A DNA stretch of 64,000 nt from Tellurirhabdus bombi. Lineage in GTDB: Bacteria; Bacteroidota; Bacteroidia; Cytophagales; Spirosomataceae. Every line of letters starts with the position of its first letter. Positions within the stretch are counted from its first letter, which is position 1. The notes beneath the pieces were generated by a model. It was not told the origin of the DNA, searched no databases, and was given only the letters and a program-made list of their open reading frames with translations. The position numbers were made by a program, and so were the translations under genes. Of this stretch, positions 9,446-19,324 are shown piece by piece. Location of the stretch: NCBI RefSeq assembly GCF_021484805.1, contig NZ_CP090557.1, positions 3,670,001-3,734,000 on the forward strand, written 5' to 3'.

Positions 9446-10426
9446 ATGGCACGCATTCTTACCGGTATTCAAAGCAGTGGACGGCCCCACCTGGGCAACA
9501 TCCTGGGAGCCATTCGCCCCGCTGTTGAACTTTCAAAACTTCCTGATAACGAATCCTTTTTTTTTATCGCCGATCTGCATTCCCTGACAACCATCAAGGA
9601 CGGGGCCGCACGTCGCGAATACATCCGGGCCGTAGCCGCCACCTGGCTGGCTTTTGGGCTGGATACCGAAAAAAATACGTTCTGGCGGCAATCGCGGGTG
9701 GCCGAACATACCGAGTTGGCGTGGTATCTGAACTGCTTCACGCCCGTTCCGATGCTGAACAATGCCACTTCGTTTAAAGATAAATCGGAAAAATTCGCGT
9801 CTTCGGTCAATGCGGGCTTGTTCACCTACCCGGTTTTACAGGCCGCTGACATTTTGCTGTACGACGCCAATATTGTGCCCGTGGGAAAAGACCAGAAGCA
9901 ACACCTCGAAATGACCCGCGACATTGCCAGCGCGGTGAACAACTTCTGCGGAGAGCCCATTTTTGTGTTGCCCGACGCTCGAATCGACGAAAAGTTGATG
10001 ACCATTCCGGGTGTTGATGGGCAGAAAATGAGCAAATCGTACAACAATTATGTCGATATTTTCCTGCCTGATAACGAACTGTACAAGGTTATCAAGAAAA
10101 TAAAGAGCGATTCGACGCCACTGGAAGAGCCCAAAAACCCAGATACAGATGTCACGTATCAGCTGTATTCGCTCCTGGCCACCGACGCCCAGTTGGACGA
10201 GATGCGGCAAAATTACCTGCGCGGCAACTACGGGTATGGGCATGCTAAAAAAGCACTTTATGAGTTAATTGTGGAGATTTTTGCGGAGCCGCGTCGAGTC
10301 TTCAACTATTATTTCCTCGAAAATCCAGACGCACTCGAAGCGGAACTGCAACGGGGTGAAGAGAAAGCCCGCGCGGTCGCGTCAAAAACCATTGCGCGGG
10401 TTCGGGAGCAATTAGGTTTTAATTAA
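9446..10426 (+). CDS. trpS: Tryptophanyl-tRNA synthetase
   Basis: 326 residues, normal for a bacterial TrpRS. It charges tRNA-Trp with tryptophan in the cytoplasm. The class I HIGH-type motif is PHLGN (about residues 14-18) within ILTGIQSSGRPHLGNILG. The KMSKS loop is intact (about residues 194-198, GVDGQKMSKSYNN). The tryptophan-pocket stretch VLQAADILLYDANIVPVGKDQ is also typical. The ATG at 9446 immediately precedes the conserved N-terminus. It appears to lead a rightward run with the PAP2 gene (44 bp gap) and a lipoprotein (15 bp gap). Confidence 0.97.
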   Translation: MARILTGIQSSGRPHLGNILGAIRPAVELSKLPDNESFFFIADLHSLTTIKDGAARREYIRAVAATWLAFGLDTEKNTFWRQSRVAEHTELAWYLNCFTPVPMLNNATSFKDKSEKFASSVNAGLFTYPVLQAADILLYDANIVPVGKDQKQHLEMTRDIASAVNNFCGEPIFVLPDARIDEKLMTIPGVDGQKMSKSYNNYVDIFLPDNELYKVIKKIKSDSTPLEEPKNPDTDVTYQLYSLLATDAQLDEMRQNYLRGNYGYGHAKKALYELIVEIFAEPRRVFNYYFLENPDALEAELQRGEEKARAVASKTIARVREQLGFN

Positions 10427-10470
10427 TTACCCAGGCCATCCCGGCGTACCTGTTAACGCTTCTATTTTGT

Positions 10471-11037
10471 ATGCGCGAATCGCTTAATCAACTCGACACC
10501 AATCTTTTTCTCTGGCTGAACGGCCTGAACGCTCCCTGGCTGGACCCAATTATGGTGCTTATTACGGCCCGAAATACGTGGATTCCGTTGTATGTGGTCC
10601 TGATCGGCTGGACGGTTTATCAGTACCGCCAAAAAGCACTTGGTATCTTGTTGACCATCGTGGCCGCCGTTGCGACGAGTGACCAGATCACCTCGGCGGT
10701 GCTGAAACCGTTGACCCTTCGGCTGCGCCCGTGCCACGAAATAGCGTTACAGAAACTGATCAATCCCGTTCTGGAATGCGGCGGAAAATATAGCTTTGCC
10801 TCCTCGCACGCGGCCACCTTTTTTGCCCTTGCCATGAGCATGTGGTTGCTTTATGGCAAACGGTACCCGGTTTTTCGCTGGACGTTTCTGGCGGCGGGGC
10901 TGGTTAGTTACAGCCGGATTTACGTTGGCGCGCACTATCCGCTGGATGTTTTGGCAGGGACGGGCATTGGGGTTTCCATGGCCATTATCTGCTGGTTGGT
11001 TTATCAGAAAGCGGCCAGGCCCGCTTCGCCACGCTAA
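10471..11037 (+). CDS. PAP2-family membrane phosphatase
   Basis: 188 residues with about five membrane segments. The three phosphatase signature blocks are present in order: K-x6-RP as KPLTLRLRP (about residue 73), a PSGH-like block written SFASSHA (about residue 109) and SRIYVGAHYPLDV (about residue 148), carrying the catalytic Arg, His and Asp. It probably dephosphorylates an isoprenoid diphosphate or a lipid phosphate at the outer face of the inner membrane; undecaprenyl diphosphate recycling is a common role for proteins of this size, but the substrate is not shown. It sits between trpS and a lipoprotein gene. Confidence 0.9.
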   Translation: MRESLNQLDTNLFLWLNGLNAPWLDPIMVLITARNTWIPLYVVLIGWTVYQYRQKALGILLTIVAAVATSDQITSAVLKPLTLRLRPCHEIALQKLINPVLECGGKYSFASSHAATFFALAMSMWLLYGKRYPVFRWTFLAAGLVSYSRIYVGAHYPLDVLAGTGIGVSMAIICWLVYQKAARPASPR

Positions 11038-11052
11038 GTCAAAAATTTAGGT

Positions 11053-11874
11053 ATGTTTCTGATTTTTAAAAGGCTTTTCGTTGGGCTGATTCTTCTTACC
11101 TGCTGCTTGTGCTGCCAGGAAACCGACCATCAGCTGAATGGGTGCTGGCGGGTGGACGGGTATGTAGCTAGCTCCACCAGCACCCTTTTGCCAGACGCTA
11201 CGGCAAAGCAAATAACGGTCTCCCTACGGGGTGGTTTTCTTCGTTTTTATCCCGACCATACGCTAGTTGTCTGGCACCGAAAGTTGGGGTATTCCATCAA
11301 TCGCTGGGCGTATTCCGTCTCGCAGGACCATTATATTCTTAGCGGTGCTCCTTTCGGGGAGGGATACAGCATCCAACTGCTCGACAAAAGCCCCCAACAA
11401 GCAACGTATTCCGTCCTGAACGCGCAAAATCAGGAGTCTGACCTGCTGCTGTCGATGTCGTTAGCTCCCCTCTACGCTTATGAAGACATCGATTTGTTGC
11501 ACCCATCCCGGAACCAGTGGCGGCAAAAACCACGCGCTCCCGAGAGTGCAATCCAGATCAAAAAGCGGGTCATTGACATGGTTAACTACACCATTGACTA
11601 TTTCGAGACCAACGAAAAAAAAGGACAAAAGACCTTCGAACCTCCTTTTTTGCAGAATCCCTTTCGATTCTACAGCGGCGGCATTGGCCTTACTTCTGAA
11701 AAAGGGCTGCCGGAAGAGTGGGTAGCCACCTTCTATAATCGGGAAGATGCTCTCAAAGCGTATAAACTCCTGGTTGATTCGTTTGACGAAAAAGTTAAAT
11801 ATCCCAAAGGCCTGAAGCGTTACAGCCAGGCCTACTTAGTTGTCCTAAAGGCCGTTAAAGCCAATCTCGACTAA
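11053..11874 (+). CDS. Hypothetical lipoprotein
   Basis: 273 residues. The N-terminus MFLIFKRLFVGLILLTCCLCC is hydrophobic with several Cys that could serve as the lipobox, so membrane anchoring is likely. A short NGCWRVDGYV segment and a beta-rich region (residues 30-150) look like a lipocalin-style barrel of the kind common in Bacteroidota lipoproteins. The C-terminal third contains a basic region followed by a helical tail. I cannot name a family. It starts 15 bp after the PAP2 stop codon and is probably cotranscribed. Confidence 0.72.
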   Translation: MFLIFKRLFVGLILLTCCLCCQETDHQLNGCWRVDGYVASSTSTLLPDATAKQITVSLRGGFLRFYPDHTLVVWHRKLGYSINRWAYSVSQDHYILSGAPFGEGYSIQLLDKSPQQATYSVLNAQNQESDLLLSMSLAPLYAYEDIDLLHPSRNQWRQKPRAPESAIQIKKRVIDMVNYTIDYFETNEKKGQKTFEPPFLQNPFRFYSGGIGLTSEKGLPEEWVATFYNREDALKAYKLLVDSFDEKVKYPKGLKRYSQAYLVVLKAVKANLD

Positions 11875-11941
11875 AATAGCTTTCACGAAGGCTTGACTGA
11901 GCGAATTGGCGCAACTATTTTTCGGCTGAAAGTTTGCCGCA

Positions 11942-11975
11942 TTGACCCAACTTAACAACAATTTCCGTACCTTTG
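11942..11975 (+). promoter_or_regulatory. Promoter of prs
   Basis: TTG at 11942-11944, 23 bases, then TACCTTTG at 11968-11975, matching the Bacteroidota -33/-7 pattern. The prs ATG follows 19 bases later, giving a very short leader. Confidence 0.55.
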
Positions 11976-11994
11976 CGCAAATTTTAGAGTACTA

Positions 11995-12939
11995 ATGGCC
12001 TCTCTTAACACGGTTAAAATCTTCTCAGGTAGCCAGTCCCGTTATCTAGCCGAAAAAATTGCCCGCTACTACGGAAAAGATCTGGGTGGATACACCCTGC
12101 GTCATTTTGCCGATGGCGAGATGTCACCCAGTTTTGAAGAATCGGTTCGGGGTTGTGACGTCTTTTTGATTCAATCGACCATGCCGCCCGCCGACAATTT
12201 GATGGAGTTGCTCCTGATGGTCGACGCGGCTCGCCGGGCTTCAGCGCACTACGTAACGGTGGTTATTCCGTATTTTGGCTATGCCCGCCAGGATCGGAAA
12301 GACAAACCACGGGTGGCTATTGCGGCTAAGCTGGTGGCCAATATGCTGGCAGCAGCGGGCGTTAATCGCTTGATGACGATTGACCTGCACGCCGGACAGA
12401 TCCAGGGCTTTTTCGATTTTCCGGTTGACCATTTGGAGGGCACGTCGGTCTTTGTACCGTACATCCAAAGCCTCCAGCTCGACAACCTGGTAATTGCCTC
12501 GCCGGACGTTGGTGGAGCGGCCAGAGCGCGTAATTTCGCCAAGTATTTCAACGCCGAAATCGTCCTTTGCGATAAACACCGTAAGCGGGCGAATGAAATT
12601 GCCTCGATGCAGGTGATCGGGGATGTTGAAGGTGCCAATGTTGTGCTGATCGATGACTTGATCGATACGGGGGGCACCTTGTGCAAGGCGGCCCAGATTA
12701 TCCTGGACCGGGGAGCCAAGTCCGTTCGGGCGGTTTGTACGCACCCGGTTATGTCGGGAGCCGCTCACGAAAATATTTACAATTCTGTGCTGGAAGAACT
12801 GGTTGTTTCGGATACCATTCCGATGCGCCAGCCCAACGACAAAATTCGGGTGCTGACCGTGGCTGAATTATTCGCCAAAGCCATTGGCCGTATCCGTGAC
12901 CACGAATCTATTAGTTCACTGTTCATAAATAATCAGTGA
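11995..12939 (+). CDS. prs: Ribose-phosphate pyrophosphokinase
   Basis: 314 residues, the usual length. The enzyme makes PRPP from ribose 5-phosphate and ATP for purine, pyrimidine, His, Trp and NAD synthesis. Seen: FADGEMSPSFEESVRGCDVF near the start, IPYFGYARQDRKDKPR (ATP site), DLHAGQIQGFFDFPVDHL and the PRPP-binding loop VVLIDDLIDTGGTLCKAA (about residue 219). All catalytic blocks are intact. It is followed 46 bp later by rplY, an arrangement seen in many bacteria. Confidence 0.97.
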   Translation: MASLNTVKIFSGSQSRYLAEKIARYYGKDLGGYTLRHFADGEMSPSFEESVRGCDVFLIQSTMPPADNLMELLLMVDAARRASAHYVTVVIPYFGYARQDRKDKPRVAIAAKLVANMLAAAGVNRLMTIDLHAGQIQGFFDFPVDHLEGTSVFVPYIQSLQLDNLVIASPDVGGAARARNFAKYFNAEIVLCDKHRKRANEIASMQVIGDVEGANVVLIDDLIDTGGTLCKAAQIILDRGAKSVRAVCTHPVMSGAAHENIYNSVLEELVVSDTIPMRQPNDKIRVLTVAELFAKAIGRIRDHESISSLFINNQ

Positions 12940-12985
12940 GTCCATCATCCGATTCACTAGTTTGTCATTATTAAATTCTAAAAAA

Positions 12986-13543
12986 ATGAAAAAACACGAG
13001 ATTGTAGGGTATAAAAGAGCGAATCTCGGTCGCAGTGAGTCAGCAACTCTGCGCGCCGAGGGTTACATCCCATCTGTGCTTTACGGAAACGGCGAGCAAG
13101 TCCATTTCTATGCACCAACCATTCTGTTCCGTCAATTACTGAGTACGCCTGATGCTTACGAAGTAACACTGAACATTGAAGGCGATGAGTACAAAGCGAT
13201 TCTTCAGGAAACTCAATTCCACCCGGTTAGCGACATGCTGTTGCATGCCGATTTCCTGCAAATCGTTGACGGTAAACCATTGAAAATCAACGTCCCTGTT
13301 CGTTTCGTTGGCGTAGCTCCAGGGGTACAAAAAGGGGGTAAACTGATTCAGAAAATTCGTAAGCTGAAACTGAAAGGTGCAGCCGAGAACATCCCTGATT
13401 ACGTTGATGTTGATATTACAAACCTGGATCTGGGTAAAACCATTAAAGTAGGTCAGGTTACAGTTGAAGGAGTTGATATTTTGGATAGCCCATCAAACCC
13501 GATTGCGTCTATCGAAATTCCACGCTCTATGCGGGGCAAATAA
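12986..13543 (+). CDS. rplY: 50S ribosomal protein L25/general stress protein Ctc
   Basis: About 185 residues, the long two-domain (Ctc/TL5) form. The N-terminal 5S-rRNA-binding beta barrel is seen in YKRANLGRSESATLRAEGYIPSVLYG and the HADFLQI segment. The C-terminal domain ends in PSNPIASIEIPR. It binds 5S rRNA at the large subunit. I use the ATG at 12986; an upstream in-frame TTG would add eight residues with no family support. It shares a transcript direction with prs and is closed by a strong hairpin terminator. Confidence 0.95.
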   Translation: MKKHEIVGYKRANLGRSESATLRAEGYIPSVLYGNGEQVHFYAPTILFRQLLSTPDAYEVTLNIEGDEYKAILQETQFHPVSDMLLHADFLQIVDGKPLKINVPVRFVGVAPGVQKGGKLIQKIRKLKLKGAAENIPDYVDVDITNLDLGKTIKVGQVTVEGVDILDSPSNPIASIEIPRSMRGK

Positions 13544-13578
13544 GCCTTGCAGTATTCCTTTGGCTAATAGATTATACA

Positions 13579-13609
13579 AAACGAGCCAGCCCATTGGGCT
13601 GGCTCGTTT
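13579..13609. terminator. Bidirectional intrinsic terminator between rplY and hppA
   Basis: A perfect 14-bp stem (13579-13592 with 13596-13609) with an ATT loop. The arms begin AAA and end TTT, so it can stop the convergent rplY (+) and hppA (-) transcripts. Confidence 0.85.
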
Positions 13610-13626
13610 GCTTTATAGTACTTGGT

Positions 13627-15855
13627 TTATTTATGGGTAACTTCAGCTTTTGCCGACATCCCTGCCTGATTGACCACGGCGACTTTTTCCGTCTTGGGAC
13701 GGTGTTTAGCGCCTACTTCGGTCGACTCTACGGCGATATGCGGGGCAATCACTAAAGACACAATAGACATGAGCTTGATCAAAATGTTCATGGATGGCCC
13801 GGATGTGTCTTTGAACGGATCACCAACCGTATCACCCGTTACGGACGCTTTGTGCGGTTCTGATTTTTTGTAATAAATCTGCCCGTTGATCTCAACGCCT
13901 TTCTCAAACGACTTCTTGGCGTTATCCCAGGCCCCACCAGCGTTGTTCTGGAAAATCCCCATCAGTACGCCCGAGACCGTCACCCCTGCTAACAGGCCAC
14001 CGAGCACTTCTGGCCCAAACAGAAAACCAACCAGCACGGGTACCACCAACGCAATGGCTCCCGGCAGTACCATTTCCCGAATGGATGCCTGGGTGGAAAT
14101 AGCTACGCACTTTTCGTATTCCGGTTTTGCCGTTCCTTCCAGAATTCCCGGAATTTCACGGAATTGCCGACGCACCTCCTCTACCATTTTCATGGCGGCC
14201 CGCCCCACGGCAGCAATGGCCAGCGACGAGAAAATAAAAGGAATCATCCCCCCAACAAATAAACCGGACAACACATCAGCTTTGTAAATATCAATGGCCG
14301 TGATGCCCGAAATGCCGACAAAAGCCGCAAACAAGGCCAGGGAAGTCAGTGCGGCAGAAGCAATGGCAAACCCTTTTCCGGTCGCTGCGGTCGTGTTGCC
14401 GACCGCATCAAGAATGTCGGTGCGTCCCCGGACTTCTTCCGGCAGGTGGCTCATTTCGGCAATTCCTCCCGCATTGTCTGCAATCGGACCAAATGCGTCA
14501 ATGGCTAACTGCATCGCTGTGGTGGCCATCATTCCGGCGGCTGAAATAGCCACCCCATACAGGCCAGCAAATTTATAGGAAACAAAAATTCCCGTTGCCA
14601 GCACCAGAATCGGCAATACTGTGGATTCCATACCGACGGCCAGACCGCCAATAATGTTTGTCGCGTGACCCGTGGACGATTGCCGGATGATGGACAAGAC
14701 CGGACGGCGCCCCATGGAAGTATAATATTCCGTAATGACCGACATTAAGGCGCCAACGACCAGACCGGTTACAATGGCGTAAAAAACATCTATGCGTTCA
14801 AACTCAACGCCCCGAATCTCGAACGTCCCTACGGGCAGCATGGCGTTTACCAGGAAATAGCAGGCAATAAGCGTCATGACAATAGAGCCCCAGTTACCTA
14901 AATTCAAGGCCCCCTGTACGTTGCCATTGTCATCTTTCACCCGCACTAAATAGGTCGCCAGAATAGAGAAAATCAGCCCTAATCCAGCAATAACCATGGG
15001 CAACACAATGGGCGCATGGCCAATGATGTCGGAGTCTCCCGCCGGAATGATAATCTCCCGACCCAGGACCATGGTTGCCAAAATCGTGGCTACGTAAGAC
15101 CCGAACAAGTCAGCACCCATACCAGCAACGTCACCCACGTTATCCCCTACGTTATCCGCAATGGTAGCCGGGTTGCGTGGATCGTCTTCCGGGATTCCGG
15201 CTTCCACTTTCCCCACCAGATCGGCCCCCACATCGGCCGCTTTCGTATAAATTCCTCCGCCAACGCGGGCAAAAAGTGCAATGGATTCGGCACCCAGCGA
15301 AAAGCCCGCCAGCACTTCCAGCGCCTTTTCCATAGGAACTCCGTTAACCGGCAGCAGCCCATCGACTTCGCCCTGCCCGGCCACGTACATATTGTAGAAA
15401 AGAATAAAAAGTAAACTCAAACCTAAAACGGCTAATCCAGCAACGCCAATGCCCATTACGGAACCGCCTGTAAAGGATACGTCCAGGGCCCGGGTCAGGC
15501 TCGTTCGCGCCGCATGGGCTGTCCGAACGTTTGCTTTGGTAGCAATTTTCATTCCGATATAGCCAGCTAGGGCGGAGATAAAGGCACCAATGGCAAAAGC
15601 CACGCCGATAACCCAATCAGAATTTTCGACCAGGGTTCCGGAATAGCCCAACAACACGGCAACTACCAGACCAAAAACAATCAGCACACGCCATTCGGCT
15701 TTTAGGAAGGCAATGGCCCCGTCGGCAATGTATGTCGAAATTTCCTGCATGCGCGCGTCACCTGCTTCCTGTCGCGAAACCCACCGAAATTTAGTATACA
15801 TCACCACCAGACCCACTAAGCCCAAGAGGGGAACAAGGTAAAGACTATTATCCAT
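13627..15855 (-). CDS. hppA: Membrane-bound ion-translocating pyrophosphatase, K+-dependent type
   Basis: 742 residues with about 16 membrane helices. It couples hydrolysis of pyrophosphate to H+ and/or Na+ export across the inner membrane. The substrate site is seen in [18 protein letters not shown] and [18 protein letters not shown]. The segment [11 protein letters not shown] has Ala where K+-independent H+-pumps have Lys (GNTTKA), so the enzyme should be of the K+-dependent class, which includes Na+-pumping members. Ion choice cannot be settled from this. The start matches a strong promoter 36 bp upstream. Confidence 0.96.
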   Translation of the reverse strand: MDNSLYLVPLLGLVGLVVMYTKFRWVSRQEAGDARMQEISTYIADGAIAFLKAEWRVLIVFGLVVAVLLGYSGTLVENSDWVIGVAFAIGAFISALAGYIGMKIATKANVRTAHAARTSLTRALDVSFTGGSVMGIGVAGLAVLGLSLLFILFYNMYVAGQGEVDGLLPVNGVPMEKALEVLAGFSLGAESIALFARVGGGIYTKAADVGADLVGKVEAGIPEDDPRNPATIADNVGDNVGDVAGMGADLFGSYVATILATMVLGREIIIPAGDSDIIGHAPIVLPMVIAGLGLIFSILATYLVRVKDDNGNVQGALNLGNWGSIVMTLIACYFLVNAMLPVGTFEIRGVEFERIDVFYAIVTGLVVGALMSVITEYYTSMGRRPVLSIIRQSSTGHATNIIGGLAVGMESTVLPILVLATGIFVSYKFAGLYGVAISAAGMMATTAMQLAIDAFGPIADNAGGIAEMSHLPEEVRGRTDILDAVGNTTAATGKGFAIASAALTSLALFAAFVGISGITAIDIYKADVLSGLFVGGMIPFIFSSLAIAAVGRAAMKMVEEVRRQFREIPGILEGTAKPEYEKCVAISTQASIREMVLPGAIALVVPVLVGFLFGPEVLGGLLAGVTVSGVLMGIFQNNAGGAWDNAKKSFEKGVEINGQIYYKKSEPHKASVTGDTVGDPFKDTSGPSMNILIKLMSIVSLVIAPHIAVESTEVGAKHRPKTEKVAVVNQAGMSAKAEVTHK

Positions 15856-15891
15856 GTGTAAATTAAAAGGTTAAGTTGGAACGTGAACGCT

Positions 15892-15921
15892 CAAAGATAG
15901 ACGTTGCCTCTTAAAAACAAA
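15892..15921 (-). promoter_or_regulatory. Promoter of hppA
   Basis: Minus strand TTTG (15918-15921), 18 bases, then TATCTTTG (15892-15899): a close match to the Bacteroidota consensus, 37-44 bases before the ATG. Confidence 0.7.
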
Positions 15922-16088
15922 GCGCACCGAATAGCTTAATTGAAATTTTTTATCAATAAGATTATATTTTAAAATAGGTTGTAATTAACTTCTTATGTTC
16001 CCCCAGATTTCTCCCAAACAGTTACCCGAAAGTGAGGTTGCTTAGCTATTTTTGCTTACTGGCTACAGCTCGCTTTTCACTTTTCAAG

Positions 16089-18575
16089 ATGAATAAAATC
16101 GCTTTTTATACCTTCCTATTGGTTATCGGGACGTCCTTCACGGGGCACGCTCAATCGGCTAAACCACCGCATCCGGGACAAATTCTCCAAAATTTAAAGA
16201 AGTTGAATGTAGTCGGAACGGCGCTCTATGTAGCCGCCCACCCAGACGATGAAAACACCCTGATGCTGACCTATCTGGCTAACGAGCGGAAAGTCCGCAC
16301 GGCTTATCTGGCCTTAACGCGCGGGGATGGCGGCCAAAACCTAATTGGCACCGAACAAGGGGTTGAGATTGGGCTGATTCGCACGCAGGAATTGCTGGCC
16401 GCCCGGCGGATTGATGGTCCTGAGCAGGCTTTCAGCCGCGCCATCGATTTTGGCTTTTCCAAGTCAACCGACGAAGCGGTTCGGACCTGGGGGCAGGATA
16501 AAATTCTGGCCGATGTGGTCTGGATGATTCGGAAATACCAACCCGACGTGATCATTACCCGCTTTCCGCCCGATGCGCGCGCCGGTCACGGTCACCATAG
16601 CGCTTCGGGTTATCTGGCCGAAGAAGCTTTCAAGATTTCAGGCGACGCCACCAAATTCCCGGAACAGCTCGCTTTTGTGAAGCCTTGGAAAGCCAAACGC
16701 ATCTTCTGGAACGTATTCATTCCCAATGCCTTCGGCAGCAACAAGCGTCCCGACGAAGCGGGAAATATGCTGAGCGTTGAAACCCAGCTTTATAATTCTT
16801 TGCTAGGAAAATCATACGGAGAACTAGCCGCCGAAAGCCGAACCCAGCACAAAAGCCAGGGCTTCGGTTCTGCCGCCAATCGCGGGGAGCGCATAGATTA
16901 CCTGTTGCAGAAAAATGGCGATTTAGCGGCGCAAGACCCATTCGACGGTGTTGATCTGAGCTGGAAGCGCGTGCCGGGCAGCAACCGCGTTCAGGAACTG
17001 GTTAACCAGGCCATTGGGACCTTCAAACCTGAAAATCCGGCGGCTTCGGTTCCAACCTTGGTGACGCTCTACCGCGAACTGCAAAAAATAGGGACGGCTA
17101 ACCCGTACGTAGTGCTAAAGAAAAGCGAAGTGGAACAACTGATTCAGCAGTGTCTGGGCTTGTGGTTTGAAGCCAATCCGACGGATTATGCGGCCGCTCC
17201 CGGCGAAGGATTGCGCGTCAACCTCAGTGCCGTTAGCCGGTCGTCAGGCGTTCCGGTGCGGTGGACGCACTTGAAACTTCCGCAGGTTGGCAAAGACACT
17301 AGCTTAAACCTAGCGCTGAAAGCCAATGATTTACAACTTGTTCCTGTTAGCGTTACAATTCCAAAATCGCAAAAAATAACGCAGCCTTACTGGCTGGCTA
17401 AACCCATTCAGAAAGGGTTCTTCCAGGTGGATGACCAGCAACTGATTGGCTTACCAGAAAATCCACCTGCTGAAACAGCCGAGTTTACGTTCGAAATTGA
17501 TGGGGAGGCATTTACGTTTACGCGGCCCTGGAGCCACAAAGTTGTTGATCCAGTCGACGGAGAAGTCTACCGTCCCTTTGAGATTCGTCCGGAAGTGACG
17601 GCCAACTTGGCGGAGAAGGTATACGTTTTTGCGGATAACCAGCCCAAAACAGTAGAGATCATCCTGAAAGCCAACCGAACCGCCGTTTCAGGTTCCATGA
17701 CTCTGGAGGTTCCGGCGGGTTGGCGGGTAGAACCGACCTCCGTGCCTTTTTCAATTCAGGATAAATACCAGGAAACCCGCGCGATGGTCAAGGTTTATCC
17801 TGCGGCGGCGGCTAGCGAAGGCACTATTCGCGCCGTATTAAAAACCAGCAACGGTACATTTTCGACCGCTATTCGAACCATCTCATACAAACACATTCCG
17901 GCACAGACGTACTTCCCTCCTGCTGAGGCTCGACTGGTTAAACTAGACGTAAAAGTAACCGCGAAACAGATTGGCTACATCATGGGGGCGGGCGATGAAG
18001 TACCGATTGCGCTCCGGCAAATGGGTTGCACCGTGACTTTGCTGGGACCTAATGATCTGGCCAAAGACCTGAGCCAATACGATGCAATTGTGGTGGGTAT
18101 TCGGGCGTACAATACCGAAGAATGGTTGCGCAATTACCAAGCTCGGCTGATGGATTATGTCAAAGAAGGCGGCACCGCCATTGTGCAATATGTCACTCCC
18201 GGCGTACGGACACCCATGGGACCTTATCCTTTCAAAATTGACCGGGATCGGGTGACCGAAGAAGACGCGAAAATGACTTTTCTGAATCCCCAGCATCCTT
18301 TGTTGAATACGCCCAATAAAATCACCCAGAATGATTTTACCGGCTGGGTTCAGGAGCGAGGACTTTATTTCGCCGTGGATTGGGACAAAGCTTACGAGCC
18401 AGTTTTTTCGGCGAATGACACGGGAGAAGCGCCTAAACAAGGCAGTTTAATTTACGCGAAGTATGGCAAAGGTCACTTTATGTATACAGGTCTGGTTTTC
18501 TTCCGCGAGTTACCGGCGGGCGTTCCGGGCGCGTATCGGCTCTTCGCCAATATGATTTCAATTGGAAAACAATAA
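16089..18575 (+). CDS. Secreted PIG-L (LmbE-like) deacetylase with C-terminal extension
   Basis: About 828 residues with signal peptide MNKIAFYTFLLVIGTSFTGHAQ. The N-terminal domain is a PIG-L/LmbE zinc deacetylase: AAHPDDE (about residue 49) and AGHGHHSASGYLAEEAF (about residue 172) supply the zinc ligands and catalytic Asp. The remaining ~600 residues contain a beta-rich region and a C-terminal Rossmann-like domain (IGYIMGAGDEVPIALRQMG, YDAIVVGIRAYN) of the type seen in large Bacteroidota members. It probably removes acetyl groups from an N-acetyl sugar or small glycan in the periplasm; substrate unknown. I prefer the ATG at 16089 over an upstream GTG because it begins a proper signal peptide. 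Confidence 0.88.
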   Translation: MNKIAFYTFLLVIGTSFTGHAQSAKPPHPGQILQNLKKLNVVGTALYVAAHPDDENTLMLTYLANERKVRTAYLALTRGDGGQNLIGTEQGVEIGLIRTQELLAARRIDGPEQAFSRAIDFGFSKSTDEAVRTWGQDKILADVVWMIRKYQPDVIITRFPPDARAGHGHHSASGYLAEEAFKISGDATKFPEQLAFVKPWKAKRIFWNVFIPNAFGSNKRPDEAGNMLSVETQLYNSLLGKSYGELAAESRTQHKSQGFGSAANRGERIDYLLQKNGDLAAQDPFDGVDLSWKRVPGSNRVQELVNQAIGTFKPENPAASVPTLVTLYRELQKIGTANPYVVLKKSEVEQLIQQCLGLWFEANPTDYAAAPGEGLRVNLSAVSRSSGVPVRWTHLKLPQVGKDTSLNLALKANDLQLVPVSVTIPKSQKITQPYWLAKPIQKGFFQVDDQQLIGLPENPPAETAEFTFEIDGEAFTFTRPWSHKVVDPVDGEVYRPFEIRPEVTANLAEKVYVFADNQPKTVEIILKANRTAVSGSMTLEVPAGWRVEPTSVPFSIQDKYQETRAMVKVYPAAAASEGTIRAVLKTSNGTFSTAIRTISYKHIPAQTYFPPAEARLVKLDVKVTAKQIGYIMGAGDEVPIALRQMGCTVTLLGPNDLAKDLSQYDAIVVGIRAYNTEEWLRNYQARLMDYVKEGGTAIVQYVTPGVRTPMGPYPFKIDRDRVTEEDAKMTFLNPQHPLLNTPNKITQNDFTGWVQERGLYFAVDWDKAYEPVFSANDTGEAPKQGSLIYAKYGKGHFMYTGLVFFRELPAGVPGAYRLFANMISIGKQ

Positions 18576-18611
18576 CCTAATCTATATACGCATCTCAACT
18601 GCGGCTTCATT

Positions 18612-19322
18612 ATGAAAAATAAACCCGTCACTAACGGGCAATTAACGGCGCAGACCCTTGATTTCATGCGCGATCTGGCTCAAAACAACAACCGGGAATG
18701 GTTTGCGGCAAATCGTCCTCGATACGACGCGCTCAAAGCAGAGTTTGAGCAGTTTGTTGGCCAATTGCTGCGGGGTATTGAAACCTTTCAGCCGCTCCCG
18801 AATACGGAAATAAAAGACTGCATTTTTCGCATTAACCGCGATATACGCTTTTCCAAAGATAAGGCTCCGTACAAACGGCATCTGGCCGCTGCGGTGGGGC
18901 CAGGCGGTCGCCATTCTGGCCGAATCGACTATTACCTGCACATTCAGCCCGGTAATGAATCGTTCCTGGGTGCGGGTATGTGGCAACCCACGCCTCCCCA
19001 ACTGGCGAAGTTTCGGCAAGAAATTGATTACAATGTCGATGAGTTGAAAAGCATTATTGAAGCGCCAAAATTCAAGGACTATTATCCAGAAATATCGGGG
19101 GAAAAGATGAAAACCAGCCCCAAAGGCTATTCAGCTGACCACCCGGAAATTGAGTTACTGCGCCGGAAAGAGCTTTTTTTCATGCATCGCTATACGGACA
19201 AGGAAGTTCTGAAACCGGGCTTCGTCGATGAGGTGGTGCAAGGTTGTCTGCTCATTAAACCCTACTGCGATTACCTCAACTACCTGTTTTTTGAGGAGCA
19301 GGAAGAACGTTTTGAGTTGTAA
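18612..19322 (+). CDS. DUF2461 / TIGR02453 family protein
   Basis: 236 residues, typical size. Conserved stretches of the family are visible: NNREWFAANRPRYDALKAEF (about residue 26), RINRDIRFSKDKAPYKRH (about residue 73) and the DYYLHIQPGNESFLGAGMW block. No catalytic role has been established for the family that I know of. It starts 36 bp after the PIG-L gene and probably shares its transcript. It converges with the DoxX gene with only two bases between the stop codons. Confidence 0.88.
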   Translation: MKNKPVTNGQLTAQTLDFMRDLAQNNNREWFAANRPRYDALKAEFEQFVGQLLRGIETFQPLPNTEIKDCIFRINRDIRFSKDKAPYKRHLAAAVGPGGRHSGRIDYYLHIQPGNESFLGAGMWQPTPPQLAKFRQEIDYNVDELKSIIEAPKFKDYYPEISGEKMKTSPKGYSADHPEIELLRRKELFFMHRYTDKEVLKPGFVDEVVQGCLLIKPYCDYLNYLFFEEQEERFEL

Positions 19323-19324
19323 GA

